Shown here piece after piece: positions 1 to 8,097 of a DNA stretch of 64,000 nucleotides. The translations under genes and the position numbers were made by a program. Each line of letters begins with the position of its first letter. The first letter of the stretch is position 1. Origin of the DNA: an uncultured Lachnospiraceae bacterium (GTDB lineage Bacteria > Bacillota > Clostridia > Lachnospirales > Lachnospiraceae); contig CAJTPU010000011.1 in assembly GCA_910578335.1 (NCBI GenBank), positions 1 to 64,000 on the forward strand, read 5' to 3'. The notes under the pieces are model-generated. The model was not told the origin of the DNA and searched no databases. It saw only the letters and a list, made by a program, of their open reading frames with translations.

Positions 1-105
1 CAGGTATTAAGGGATTATTTACAGTCGGTGTAACATATGTTTGACAAACCTACATTTTTACACTTTCTCCCACAACCTCAACCCACTTCACTTCCTACAA
101 ACACG
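1..105. other. window edge, no supported gene
   Basis: The first reading frame stays open from base 1 to a TAA ending at base 33, so the last ten codons of a plus-strand gene could be here, but ten residues are too few to identify anything. The rest is AT-rich and I see no ribosome binding site or terminator. Confidence 0.2.
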
Positions 106-265
106 AGAAGGCTGACAGCCGGAAGCGGAGCCATATCCCTGTACGGACCGTATAAAAACGTCAGCACTTGGCGAGGTTTTTCACGAGCCTAGTACTGTTA
201 CGTTTTTATCCGAGCGAAAGCGCGTCCGAGCAGGGATATGGCTCCGCTTCCGGCGTCCCCCTTCT
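106..265. repeat. nested inverted repeat element A (putative structured RNA)
   Basis: A perfect 23-bp inverted repeat (119-141 with 231-253) is extended outward with small bulges to 106 and 265. Inside, 144-149 pairs with 223-228. This encloses a long imperfect hairpin (about 150-213) and a small GNRA-type hairpin whose loop is GAAA (about 214-223). Read on the plus strand this is a three-way junction. The motif GAGCGAAAGCGCGTC at its 3' side recurs with one change in element C at 42.78 kb, while the stems are unrelated in sequence. It lies just downstream of the DMT gene stop codon but has no U-run on either side, so it is not a simple terminator. Confidence 0.6.
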
Positions 266-272
266 GCGCCCC

Positions 273-704
273 TTACTTCCACTTAAAAATCACCACCCCC
301 GCAATGGCAACCCCCATACCGATTACCTTGCGCAGCTCAAGAGGCTGCTTCTCCACGCCAAACCAGCCGAACAATTCAATGACATAAGCCACAATGAGCT
401 GTGCGATAACGATGAGCATCACCGCACGCGCAGGTCCTAAAAGCTCCATTCCCTTGATAACCGTGTAGGTAATTCCCGCTCCGAGGACGCCGCCTAAAAG
501 CATGTACTTCGGCTCCACCTTTAAGAGTGTGGCAAAGGAGCTTCTGTCCGAAAAAAGCCACACACCCATACAGACCAAAAAAGCAGAAAACTGCACGAAA
601 GCATTTGCCACCCAGATACCCGACGTCTTTGTAACCTGTGTATTGAACACACCCTGTACACTCATCAATGCACCCGATAAAAGTGCAATCAAAAATCCAA
701 CCAT
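273..704 (-). CDS. DMT superfamily small permease (DUF606/YdcZ type)
   Basis: A membrane protein of about 143 residues with four to five hydrophobic segments. Length and pattern fit the DUF606/YdcZ branch of the drug/metabolite transporter superfamily, whose members act alone or as pairs of short proteins. The sequence MSVQGVFNTQ near the N terminus is characteristic: these proteins usually carry a conserved Q-x-x-x-N-x-x in the first helix. The ATG at 704 is chosen because an AGGAGG motif (709-714) lies five bases upstream; the longer frame to 749 lacks such a site. The substrate is not predictable. Element A follows the stop codon. Confidence 0.8.
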   Translation of the reverse strand: MVGFLIALLSGALMSVQGVFNTQVTKTSGIWVANAFVQFSAFLVCMGVWLFSDRSSFATLLKVEPKYMLLGGVLGAGITYTVIKGMELLGPARAVMLIVIAQLIVAYVIELFGWFGVEKQPLELRKVIGMGVAIAGVVIFKWK

Positions 705-802
705 GTAAGCCTCCTGATAAACCTTTTGTTTATCCATTCTGCCCCGCATGGTTGGATTTTATGCTTATTTTTTACACGAACCTCCAAGAATCTCTTCTCA
801 CA

Positions 803-1456
803 CTAAAACTGTCCCGCTTTCGCCTGACGGTACTTAATATTCAAAAATGCTTCCCTGTCGTTTTTAAATTTGTAGCCGTATTCCGGATTGTTGCCCACCA
901 GAATATGCGGAAATTTCTCATAGAGCGGCGGCAAATTGTTCCGCTCCTTGCTAGAAGCCATGACCTTCTGAACCGTACCGTCCACAAGCCCGAAGCAGAG
1001 CCAGTAGGTGACGCCCCTGCGCGCGCTCGTGGTATCTGTATATACCCAGACAATCCTGTCATTTTCCAGCAAAGTATCTTTCAGACCGTTGCAGAAGGTA
1101 TAGCGTCTGCCGACCCAGATATTTCCCACCCTTTCTGCGGCGGCAAATTCCGCATCCAGCATATCCATCGTAACCTCGCTGTGCGCCGCAAGATATTTAT
1201 TGATATTCTTTTTTACCGAATTTTTCAACTGACTGATAAGCATAATCAGCGCCATCAGGACGAATATTGTGCCCAAGACGGACAGCCCGTAGATATTGCT
1301 CATGGACTCTTTGCGCGCCAGCGCAGGATGCCCTCCCTGCAGCGCCTCAATCGCCGAAGGTGCATACATCCAGAGCATCGGCACCCCAAAAGCCAGCATG
1401 ATTAACATGATACCGCCCGTACCTATCCACGTTTTTATAGTTAACTTTTTAATCAT
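803..1456 (-). CDS. membrane protein of unknown function
   Basis: About 217 residues. There are two transmembrane segments (about residues 10-35 and 55-80), then a soluble, presumably cytoplasmic, domain of about 130 residues with a strand-rich region around YWLCFGLVDGTV. I do not recognise a named family with confidence. The soluble part looks weakly like that of the next gene upstream (1507-2376), including a YW-x-x-F motif followed by a short glycine turn, so the two may be distant paralogues. ATG at 1456 has a GAGG motif seven bases upstream; a GTG two codons earlier is less well placed. The gene follows its neighbour after 50 bases and is probably co-transcribed with it. Confidence 0.65.
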   Translation of the reverse strand: MIKKLTIKTWIGTGGIMLIMLAFGVPMLWMYAPSAIEALQGGHPALARKESMSNIYGLSVLGTIFVLMALIMLISQLKNSVKKNINKYLAAHSEVTMDMLDAEFAAAERVGNIWVGRRYTFCNGLKDTLLENDRIVWVYTDTTSARRGVTYWLCFGLVDGTVQKVMASSKERNNLPPLYEKFPHILVGNNPEYGYKFKNDREAFLNIKYRQAKAGQF

Positions 1457-1506
1457 CTCCACACCTCATTTTTACAATCCCTTAGATTTTGAAGCCGGCT
1501 GACAGA

Positions 1507-2376
1507 TTATTTTGCCGTAACCGGAATGCTGTCGCCAACCCGCTTTCTGATAAGCGCCATAAAATGTCCTGCCGTTTCTTCCAGATTAAAGGAAACCGCC
1601 TTGTCAAAATGCTTCTTCGCCTCGGCGCTCTGGTAGAAGAACCTGATGTGGTAGGACTGATAGTAGGTCCGCACCTTATTGACACTCACGGAGCCGGATA
1701 CCTTTTCCGTCTCAATCCTTGCAAGACGCGCGGCATCCACAATCGTCACCCCGCCAAATTCAGCAAATACCGCCCAGTAGCGGCTTCCCACAGCACCGTA
1801 AAGCGAAGGGTCGCTTCCCTTCAGCTCCTCGGTAAACTCCCACTCCTTTCCTGCCTCCAGCAAATCCTTTGCAAACGCTTCCTGCTCTGCGGCGGACGGC
1901 AGTTCCTTCCCGATGTTCTTTTCTATTCTTTTCAAAATCTTTCCGGGCTTTGACTGTCCGCTCTGGGCTGCCCACAACAGTAATGCAAAGCCCTCTCCCA
2001 TTAACAGCCCTAACGGGATATGTAATCTTAAAATCTCCGGAAAAGTCAGCCCTGCCCCAAAGCCAATCACGGTTAAAAGCGCGGTCACGCCTATTGCCGT
2101 CAGATACGCTGTTATCCTTGTCTTGTGCAGCCTGTAATCGCACCAGTCCGCCAGACGTTCACTGTGTGAAGCCAAAAGCTGTCCCACGGAATCGGTTCTG
2201 CCGGACACCTGCTTGCCCGCCTTGTTTCCTCTAAACATGGCAATGAGACGGAACAGAAAAATAAGCAGGTTACACACTGCCACTATCTTTAGAATCGGCG
2301 CCCCGTCCAACACAAAAAAAACAATACCCACCGCCAGCGCACCCAGCGTCACTACAACATCAAACACTTTTTTCAT
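1507..2376 (-). CDS. membrane protein of unknown function
   Basis: 289 residues. Two hydrophobic segments lie near the N terminus (about 5-25 and 28-48) and a second pair at about 105-150. A soluble C-terminal domain contains an alternating strand pattern and a YWAVF motif. It has a good AAAGGAG site before ATG 2376. It probably forms a two-gene unit with the membrane protein at 803-1456. No enzymatic motif, signal peptide or lipobox was seen. Calling it a sensor or stress protein would be a guess. Confidence 0.65.
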   Translation of the reverse strand: MKKVFDVVVTLGALAVGIVFFVLDGAPILKIVAVCNLLIFLFRLIAMFRGNKAGKQVSGRTDSVGQLLASHSERLADWCDYRLHKTRITAYLTAIGVTALLTVIGFGAGLTFPEILRLHIPLGLLMGEGFALLLWAAQSGQSKPGKILKRIEKNIGKELPSAAEQEAFAKDLLEAGKEWEFTEELKGSDPSLYGAVGSRYWAVFAEFGGVTIVDAARLARIETEKVSGSVSVNKVRTYYQSYHIRFFYQSAEAKKHFDKAVSFNLEETAGHFMALIRKRVGDSIPVTAK

Positions 2377-2445
2377 AGACCCTTCTCCTTTTCGCTCATT
2401 TTAAATTGTTTCGTTAAATATAGTACATAAATCCCCCAATTTATT

Positions 2446-3864
2446 CTACTGTATTTGCGCTATAATCTGGGTGGACAATTCTAACAGCAGGCTGTCGATA
2501 TCGCCGCCCTCCCAGACACGGGAAAATAATATCTCAAGCTGAATCCAGAAATTACTCGTCTCCATCATCTTAGGAAGCGAGCTGGAATTTTTGTACTCAT
2601 CCATAAACGCCATCAGGTTCGCATTGTCCTGATTGGCGGCAAGATTTGCCGAAGTCTTGCCCGTCCTCTCATAAAGATTTTCATAGCAGCTTCCTGTCAG
2701 GTATGCCGCAAAGGCATTCGCCAAATCCTTATGCTCCGAGTAGCCGTTGACCGCCACGCAGCTCGTCACGGACAAAGAACGCCCTTTCAGCTCCGCGCTT
2801 GGCTGGGGAATCATACAGATACCGTATTCATAAGGAAACGTGCCGTCCTCCTGTGCTTCCTCCAGCTTTTTGAGTACATCCGTAGTTGCCACGGTAAAGA
2901 CAAGCTTACCGTCCAGAAAATCCTGTATTACCGACTCCGGCGTCACCGTGTCGGATTCAATGTAAAAGAACTGGTTGAGATTCTGGTACACCTCCAGACA
3001 CTTCTTTGTCTCTTCGTTATAGATATTGATATTGTTCTCGTCGTCTCCGCTCTCGCCGCCGACTACCATATAGCCGCCCACAAAATAGTAATTGTAGAAA
3101 ATATCGGAAACAGCCCATTTCAGAACAGCTTCCACATTTTCCGGTGCATCGTAATTGTCCGCAAAGGCAAGCACCTCATCCATATTGGCAGGAATTCCCG
3201 CCGCTATCTGCTCGGGCGTAACCTCCAAGGGCGTTTCATCTGTATATTCTCCGTCTTCGCCTGCTTCATCCGTCGCCGCATCTTCCGCCGGCTCACTTTC
3301 TGCATCCTCCGCGCCCTCTTCGCCTTCCTGTGCCTGCGCCGCAAGCTGCTCCGCCGTCCATGCCTCCAGGTATGTCTTGTTGTACAAAAAAGCGCTGGTC
3401 TGGTAATAAAACGGGTACGCCACCAGCTTATCCTTATAGGTTACTGCAAAAAGCGCCGTTTGGGGAAAATGCTCTGTTGTGCACAGCTTATCCGTATCGG
3501 GCACTTTCGAGGCAAGACCTGCCAGATACGCCTTTTCCAGCGAATCATTACTGATAATATAGGCGTCGGGAATGTGCTCCCCGTGCAGGGATTCTTCATT
3601 GATTGCCTCCAGATATTCGCTGTCCGACGTCAGCACCGGAATCACGCGCACATCCCTGCTCTCACCGAAGGAAACCGCCGCACTGTTGATAAAGTCCGTC
3701 AGGCTCTCGTCGGAATACCAAAAATAAATCGTTTCTTTTTGATTGAAAATCGGATATTTGTCCTCTTCCTCTTCTATTGTCATGCCGCTTCTGCCTACAT
3801 AAAGCGCACCTGCTAGCACACACAAAACCGCCAGCACTGCCGGCAATCGTTTTTTCATACTCAT
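2446..3864 (-). CDS. extracellular solute-binding protein, ABC family 1 type, orphan
   Basis: 472 residues with an N-terminal hydrophobic segment (about 6-22) after a KKR charge cluster. The pattern is that of periplasmic-binding-like proteins for sugars: an IYFWYSDE start of the mature domain, a domain with TP-x-x-x-I-x-D-F-L-x-G-K, and a WE-x-x-x motif near the C terminus. I see no lipobox cysteine after the h-region, so it may stay anchored by the uncleaved segment. An acidic, E/A/D-rich insert (about residues 185-225) is unusual for the family. No permease or ATPase gene is adjacent. The start is ATG 3864: its GAGGAG site (3872-3877) overlaps the argD stop codon, so translation is probably coupled to argD. 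Confidence 0.75.
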   Translation of the reverse strand: MSMKKRLPAVLAVLCVLAGALYVGRSGMTIEEEEDKYPIFNQKETIYFWYSDESLTDFINSAAVSFGESRDVRVIPVLTSDSEYLEAINEESLHGEHIPDAYIISNDSLEKAYLAGLASKVPDTDKLCTTEHFPQTALFAVTYKDKLVAYPFYYQTSAFLYNKTYLEAWTAEQLAAQAQEGEEGAEDAESEPAEDAATDEAGEDGEYTDETPLEVTPEQIAAGIPANMDEVLAFADNYDAPENVEAVLKWAVSDIFYNYYFVGGYMVVGGESGDDENNINIYNEETKKCLEVYQNLNQFFYIESDTVTPESVIQDFLDGKLVFTVATTDVLKKLEEAQEDGTFPYEYGICMIPQPSAELKGRSLSVTSCVAVNGYSEHKDLANAFAAYLTGSCYENLYERTGKTSANLAANQDNANLMAFMDEYKNSSSLPKMMETSNFWIQLEILFSRVWEGGDIDSLLLELSTQIIAQIQ

Positions 3865-3875
3865 GCAAATTCTCC

Positions 3876-5072
3876 TCAATCAGACTCCTCTGCCAGAGCG
3901 GTGTCGAGAATCCCTATCATTTCGTCCACGTTTTCTTCCGTAATCGTAAGGGGCGGCACAAAGCGGATAATATCGGTTCCTGCATTGATAAGTATCAGTC
4001 CCTTTTCCATCGCCCGCCTAATAATTGGCATCACCGGTCTGTCCAGCACCAGCCCCTGCAACAGCCCTGCACCCCGCCGCGTCTTTACAAAATCATATTT
4101 TTCACAAAGGGCATCCAGACGCTTTTCCAGATAGGGCGCTACCCTGCCCACATTTTCTATTATATGGTTCTCCTCAAATAAATCAAGCACTTTGTTAATT
4201 GCAGCGCAGACAAGCGGATTGCCGCCGTAAGTCGTGCCGTGGTCCCCCGCCGCAAGGGAAGCTTCGCCCACCTTTTTTGTCATCAGAAAAGCCCCCACCG
4301 GCACACCGCAGCCAAGCGCCTTTGCCGTTGTCATAATGTCCGGCTCCACCCCGTATTTCTGCCATGCAAACATAGCGCCCGTGCGCCCCATGCCGCACTG
4401 AATCTCGTCCAGTATCAGCAGAATATCCTTTTCATCGCAAAGCGCGCGCAGCCCTTTTAAGAAAGCTTCCTTTGCCGGATAGATGCCGCCCTCGCCCTGC
4501 ACAGTCTCCAGTATAATGGCGCAGGTCTTTTCATTGACACAAGAAAGCACGCTCTCCAAATCATTCATCCGCGCAAACCGGATATTGCCGATGCCCGGCT
4601 CAAACGCCTCCCTGTAACGAGGATTCCCCGTCACGGAAAGCGCGCCCATGGTCCTGCCGTGGAAGGAATGCTCCATTGCTATGATTTCATGGTCTGTAGA
4701 GCCGTCCTTAAGCCACGCATACTTTCTGGCTGCCTTGATGGCGCCCTCCACTGCCTCCGCGCCCGAATTGGTAAAGAACACCCTGTCCATGCCTGAAATT
4801 TTCTTTAACCGTTTTGCAGCTTCCACAGCCGGCACATTATAAAAATAATTGGAAGTGTGTATCAGCTTATCAATCTGCGCCTTTAAGGCATCGTTGTACG
4901 CCGTATTGTGGTACCCCAGCGCAAAAACGGCGATACCCGCCACAAAGTCCAGATACTTTTTTCCTTCTATGTCGTAAAGATAAACGCCCTCCCCTCTATC
5001 CAGCACGATTTTGTACCGGTTGTAGGTATGAAGCAGCGCTTTTTCCGCTTCCTCAATGTATTCCTGCATCAT
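3876..5072 (-). CDS. argD: acetylornithine aminotransferase
   Basis: Class III PLP-dependent aminotransferase of about 398 residues, the fourth step of acetylated arginine synthesis: N-acetylglutamate semialdehyde plus glutamate to N-acetylornithine. Recognisable elements are the YLYDIEGKKYLDF start, the LILDEIQCGMGRTG segment and the PLP lysine in TTAKALGCGVPVG (about residue 245). Two consecutive ATG codons (5072 and 5069) follow a GGAGGG site at 5080-5084. It lies 70 bases after argB and leads directly into the solute-binding gene. An ornithine or GABA aminotransferase is less likely because of the argJ-argB context. Confidence 0.95.
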   Translation of the reverse strand: MMQEYIEEAEKALLHTYNRYKIVLDRGEGVYLYDIEGKKYLDFVAGIAVFALGYHNTAYNDALKAQIDKLIHTSNYFYNVPAVEAAKRLKKISGMDRVFFTNSGAEAVEGAIKAARKYAWLKDGSTDHEIIAMEHSFHGRTMGALSVTGNPRYREAFEPGIGNIRFARMNDLESVLSCVNEKTCAIILETVQGEGGIYPAKEAFLKGLRALCDEKDILLILDEIQCGMGRTGAMFAWQKYGVEPDIMTTAKALGCGVPVGAFLMTKKVGEASLAAGDHGTTYGGNPLVCAAINKVLDLFEENHIIENVGRVAPYLEKRLDALCEKYDFVKTRRGAGLLQGLVLDRPVMPIIRRAMEKGLILINAGTDIIRFVPPLTITEENVDEMIGILDTALAEESD

Positions 5073-5142
5073 ATATTTTCCCTCCATATATCAGGCGGCA
5101 CATCTCCCGCCGTCCGACCTTCCCGTTTTCAAGGCACACTCC

Positions 5143-6039
5143 TTACGCGTGCCTGCAGCCGTCCTCGTCCGCAATAATGGCGGTGCCGATACCTTTGTCC
5201 GTAAAGATTTCCAGAAGCAGACAGTGGGGAATCCTGCCGTCCAGAATATGTACCCTGTTGACGCCGTTTCGGATTGCCGAGGTACAGTTGCCCAGCTTCG
5301 GCAGCATACCCCCGCCGATAAAACCGCCCTCTATCAGGCTTTCCGCCTGCGCTGCCGTCAGCCTCGATATAAAGCTGGACTTATCGTTAATGTCCTTGTA
5401 AAGCCCTTCAATATCCGTCAGGAAAGCCAGCTTTTCCGCGCCCACCGCCTTGGCGATGGCACACGCCGCGTCATCCGCGTTGATATTGTAGGTCTGAAAA
5501 TTTTCATCCAGCCCAATGGGCGCCACAATGGGAAGAAAATCCTTTTCCAAAAGGTCGTAAAGCACCTTGGGCTCGACTTTTTTTATCTCTCCCACATACC
5601 CGATATCCTGCCCGTCCGCATATTTTTTCTCCACCTGCAAAAGCCCGCCGTCCTTGCCGCTTAAGCCGACCGCCTTCACGCCCAGCTCCTGCACCATGGA
5701 CACCAGATGCTTGTTTACCCTGCCCAACACCATCTCCGCGATTTCCATGGTCTCGTCGTCCGTCACCCGCAGCCCGTTTACAAACTGCGCCTCCTTGCCT
5801 ACTTTACCGACCCAGCGGCTGATTTCCTTGCCGCCGCCGTGCACGATAATGGGCTTAAAACCTACCAGCTTTAAAAGCGTCACGTCCTTTATCACGTTCT
5901 TCTGCAATTCTTCATTGCTCATGGCGCTCCCGCCGTACTTCACCACAATAATTTTTCTGTTAAAACGCTGTATGTAGGGCAGCGCCTCAATGAGGACCTC
6001 TGCTTTCTGCAACACCGTGTCTATATTTTTGTCCTGCAT
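5143..6039 (-). CDS. argB: acetylglutamate kinase
   Basis: 298 residues, the normal length. It phosphorylates N-acetylglutamate, the second step after acetylation and usually the arginine-inhibited step in cyclic pathways. The amino-acid kinase signature is clear: KYGGSAM near residue 35, IVHGGGKEIS near 70, and an NINADDAA segment for substrate binding near 190. The N-terminal helix before the first strand (residues 1-25) is the type seen in arginine-sensitive hexameric enzymes; this last point is inference. ATG 6039 has AAGGAGG nine bases upstream. A vegetative promoter and an ArgR-like box lie upstream at 6089-6133. Confidence 0.95.
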   Translation of the reverse strand: MQDKNIDTVLQKAEVLIEALPYIQRFNRKIIVVKYGGSAMSNEELQKNVIKDVTLLKLVGFKPIIVHGGGKEISRWVGKVGKEAQFVNGLRVTDDETMEIAEMVLGRVNKHLVSMVQELGVKAVGLSGKDGGLLQVEKKYADGQDIGYVGEIKKVEPKVLYDLLEKDFLPIVAPIGLDENFQTYNINADDAACAIAKAVGAEKLAFLTDIEGLYKDINDKSSFISRLTAAQAESLIEGGFIGGGMLPKLGNCTSAIRNGVNRVHILDGRIPHCLLLEIFTDKGIGTAIIADEDGCRHA

Positions 6040-6088
6040 TTTATTTTCCTCCTTATGACAGGTTTTCCTTCTCCTTCATCATCAGTCA

Positions 6089-6117
6089 AATATAACACAA
6101 AGCCTCTTTTGGTACAA
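6089..6117 (-). promoter_or_regulatory. promoter of argB-argD
   Basis: On the minus strand, TTGTAC (6112-6117) and TATATT (6089-6094) are separated by 17 bases, a good vegetative spacing. The transcript would start about 45 bases before the argB ATG, so argB-argD can be expressed apart from the genes upstream. Confidence 0.55.
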
Positions 6118-6133
6118 TGCATTTGTACGAATT
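6118..6133. promoter_or_regulatory. ArgR-like operator (ARG box)
   Basis: TGCATTTGTACGAATT agrees with the Firmicute ARG box (reverse complement of AATGAATAAAAATGCA) at about 12 of 16 positions. It abuts the -35 of the argB promoter, a suitable place for repression by ArgR with arginine. A single box of this quality is suggestive only. Confidence 0.4.
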
Positions 6134-6594
6134 TAAAGGAGCTCCATATGAATGGATTTGTCCGTAAAACCATAATGCAGATACATGTTATATGCCGCCT
6201 GGTTCTTGGCATTTACCTGCAATTCAATTCCATCGTATCCTTTTTGCACTTTTAACTCTTTTAAAAAGGCAAAAAAGGCATGTCCAATGCCACTCCCGCG
6301 ATATCTCTCATCCACCGCCATGGAATCAATGAAAATAATATTTCTTGTAACCTGATTGGGGCTTTCTATGTGACGGTACTGTATGAATAAAACGCCTGCT
6401 ATCATACCTTCCCGCTCCGCCACAAAAAAGGTTTCCTCCTTTACTGCCTGCTCGTATACCGCCGGCGGTAATACCGTTTCGCCACACCTGTAAATATCCG
6501 GACGCCATTGAACATGGAGCTGCTGCACCTGCTTCATGATTGCTTCTACCGCTTTGTATTCGTCCGACTTTGCCTTTCTGATTTGAAATTCCAT
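6133..6594 (-). CDS. GNAT family N-acetyltransferase
   Basis: 153 residues with the GNAT fold. The acetyl-CoA motif A is visible as DSMAVDERYRGSGIGHAFF, with R/Q-x-x-G-x-G/A, and motif B as N-x-x-A-x-x-M-Y-x-x-Y-G-F near the C terminus. The ATG at 6594 shares its A with the TAA of the upstream protease gene (TAATG overlap) and has GGAGG ten bases upstream, which indicates translational coupling. The acceptor is unknown. It is not an argA-type enzyme by sequence, in spite of the arginine context. Confidence 0.8.
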   Translation of the reverse strand: MEFQIRKAKSDEYKAVEAIMKQVQQLHVQWRPDIYRCGETVLPPAVYEQAVKEETFFVAEREGMIAGVLFIQYRHIESPNQVTRNIIFIDSMAVDERYRGSGIGHAFFAFLKELKVQKGYDGIELQVNAKNQAAYNMYLHYGFTDKSIHMELL

Positions 6595-7319
6595 TATCTT
6601 AATACCTCCGATGCAAAACCGACTACCGAAACCAGATTGCATAAACAGTGAAAACACATGGCTATGTACAAATTTTTCTTCTTATATGCAGCATATGCGA
6701 CCGGTGCAAATACCAATATGCGGAATACATTCTGAAACGGCAGCCAAAAATGGTAAAGCGAAAACAAAACAGCAATCAGTATCGGCGTAAATCCGTTTTG
6801 TATTTTATAATGAGATGTCAGATACCCTCTAAAAAATAATTCTTCTGTTACCGGTCCCACAAATACATTAAAAATACCATAATATATGCAAGCGAAAACC
6901 AGCATCGGTTTTGAGAAGGATTTTATGTATTCATAATTTGTCCAGTCAAAGCCTGTTGGCAGATTATGAAGTACATTGCTTCTTAACTCTGCAAAAAATT
7001 GATTTTCAACAGGTGCGATAAAAGCGGACAGCAATCCGGCTATTCCAAAAAATATAAAGGAAATGAGGAAAACTTTCCAATTTGCCATCTTGACATAATC
7101 TGCAAAGGCGCTTTTCAACGAGACAGTCCCATATTCTTTCTTGCTTGCCGCAAAAATCATCCCCAGCTCCATTGGCACCAAAATAAAGGTTCCTAATATA
7201 CAGAACAACAGCAGGTGCGGTATATTGCAAAAATGCCCCAGAACCAAATAGCTTACACTCAAAACCAGTGTAGGCGCAAAGATTCTAAGCAGAAGCACTT
7301 TTATCCCTATTTTGTTCAT
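6594..7319 (-). CDS. CPBP family intramembrane metalloprotease
   Basis: 241 residues with six to eight hydrophobic segments. The CPBP (Abi/CAAX-protease-like) motifs are in order: EELFFRG (EExxxR) around residue 168, F-S-L-x-H around 190 and H-C-L-C-N near the C terminus. These supply the metal and catalytic residues in this family. Family members cleave prenylated or small peptides or protect against self-made bacteriocins; nothing here shows the substrate. ATG 7319 has AAAAGGAG nine bases upstream; the TTG two codons earlier is less likely. The TAATG overlap with the next GNAT gene shows an operon. Confidence 0.8.
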   Translation of the reverse strand: MNKIGIKVLLLRIFAPTLVLSVSYLVLGHFCNIPHLLLFCILGTFILVPMELGMIFAASKKEYGTVSLKSAFADYVKMANWKVFLISFIFFGIAGLLSAFIAPVENQFFAELRSNVLHNLPTGFDWTNYEYIKSFSKPMLVFACIYYGIFNVFVGPVTEELFFRGYLTSHYKIQNGFTPILIAVLFSLYHFWLPFQNVFRILVFAPVAYAAYKKKNLYIAMCFHCLCNLVSVVGFASEVLR

Positions 7320-7379
7320 CTTCAATCTCCTTTTACCGCCTTTTGCATAAACTTCGATACCGCTGTCGCTGGCATCCGT

Positions 7380-7862
7380 CTAAAGCTTCATCTCATAATA
7401 CAGATAGTCCCCCGTATATGCGCTTTCAGAATCATTTGGCTTTCTGTCATACAGTCTGAATCCAACACTTTCATAATTTTTAGGCGCAGCCAGATTCGCG
7501 TTTGTCCACACGATTATCCTTTGCAGACCCTCATATTCTTTTATCCTGCGGATTGCCTCCGCAAGCTGCATATGCCCGTAACCCTTTCTTTTATAGCGCT
7601 CCCTGATGCCGTTGTGTCCAATCTCCACATATTCCGGTCTGTGCCTTGGGTCCCACGTGACAAAACCGATGGGCATATCCTCCAAGCATGTTACCAGTCC
7701 ATAGCGAGCCGCTATATCAGGATTGTCATAAAAAAAGTCGTCCGATTCATGCCAGTTTTTATCCCATATTTCTCTATTTCTGGAATCATAAGAATATGCA
7801 TCCTGCAAAATATCGTACAGCGTTCCCCTCGGAAAGTCCGTAAATTTTTTAAATGTAACCAC
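7380..7862 (-). CDS. GNAT family N-acetyltransferase
   Basis: 160 residues. Motif A appears as EIGHNGIRERYKRKGYGHMQL, and the C-terminal half has N-x-x-A-x-x-x-Y-E-S-V-G-F, both typical of GNAT enzymes. I place the start at GTG 7862: a TGGAGG site lies six bases upstream, whereas the longer frame begins with a TTG lacking a site. The start overlaps the end of the upstream VOC gene by 14 bases. The acceptor is unknown. Confidence 0.75.
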   Translation of the reverse strand: MVTFKKFTDFPRGTLYDILQDAYSYDSRNREIWDKNWHESDDFFYDNPDIAARYGLVTCLEDMPIGFVTWDPRHRPEYVEIGHNGIRERYKRKGYGHMQLAEAIRRIKEYEGLQRIIVWTNANLAAPKNYESVGFRLYDRKPNDSESAYTGDYLYYEMKL

Positions 7863-8097
7863 CGTATGCCTCCACGGGTGTTCCCACCTCAATCAGATTG
7901 CCGTCCAAATCATAAAACCGAATCACCTTCTGTCCCCAGCTATGGGTCATAAGCCTGTTGACATACTGAACCAAAGTATCCTTTTCCAGAAATCCTTTCC
8001 AGATTTTTTCGTCCTGCAGCACAAGCCCTTCCGTTAAAATCACATTGCCGCCATTGTCAAGCACCACGTCAAGACCAAACAAATCATTATTCCCCAT
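7849..8097 (-). pseudogene. truncated VOC (glyoxalase/bleomycin-resistance) protein
   Basis: 82 residues that match only parts of a VOC-fold protein. The first half (GLDVVLDNGGNVILTEGLVLQ) resembles the middle of the family, and the end has the diagnostic F-Y-D-L-D-G-N-L-I-E-V-G segment that closes the second beta-alpha-beta module. A full protein has about 125 residues, so the N terminus and an internal part are missing. Its ATG overlaps the argJ stop (TAATG), so it is probably still translated. It may be a relic or a very short derivative; metal-binding geometry could not be complete in a monomer. Confidence 0.6.

Noticed and set aside
168..440. Plus-strand frame over element A
   Set aside because: It is antisense to the DMT gene and runs through the repeat; no ribosome binding site or family pattern.
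2731..3816. Long plus-strand frame of 361 codons
   Set aside because: Exact antisense shadow of the solute-binding gene, without start site.
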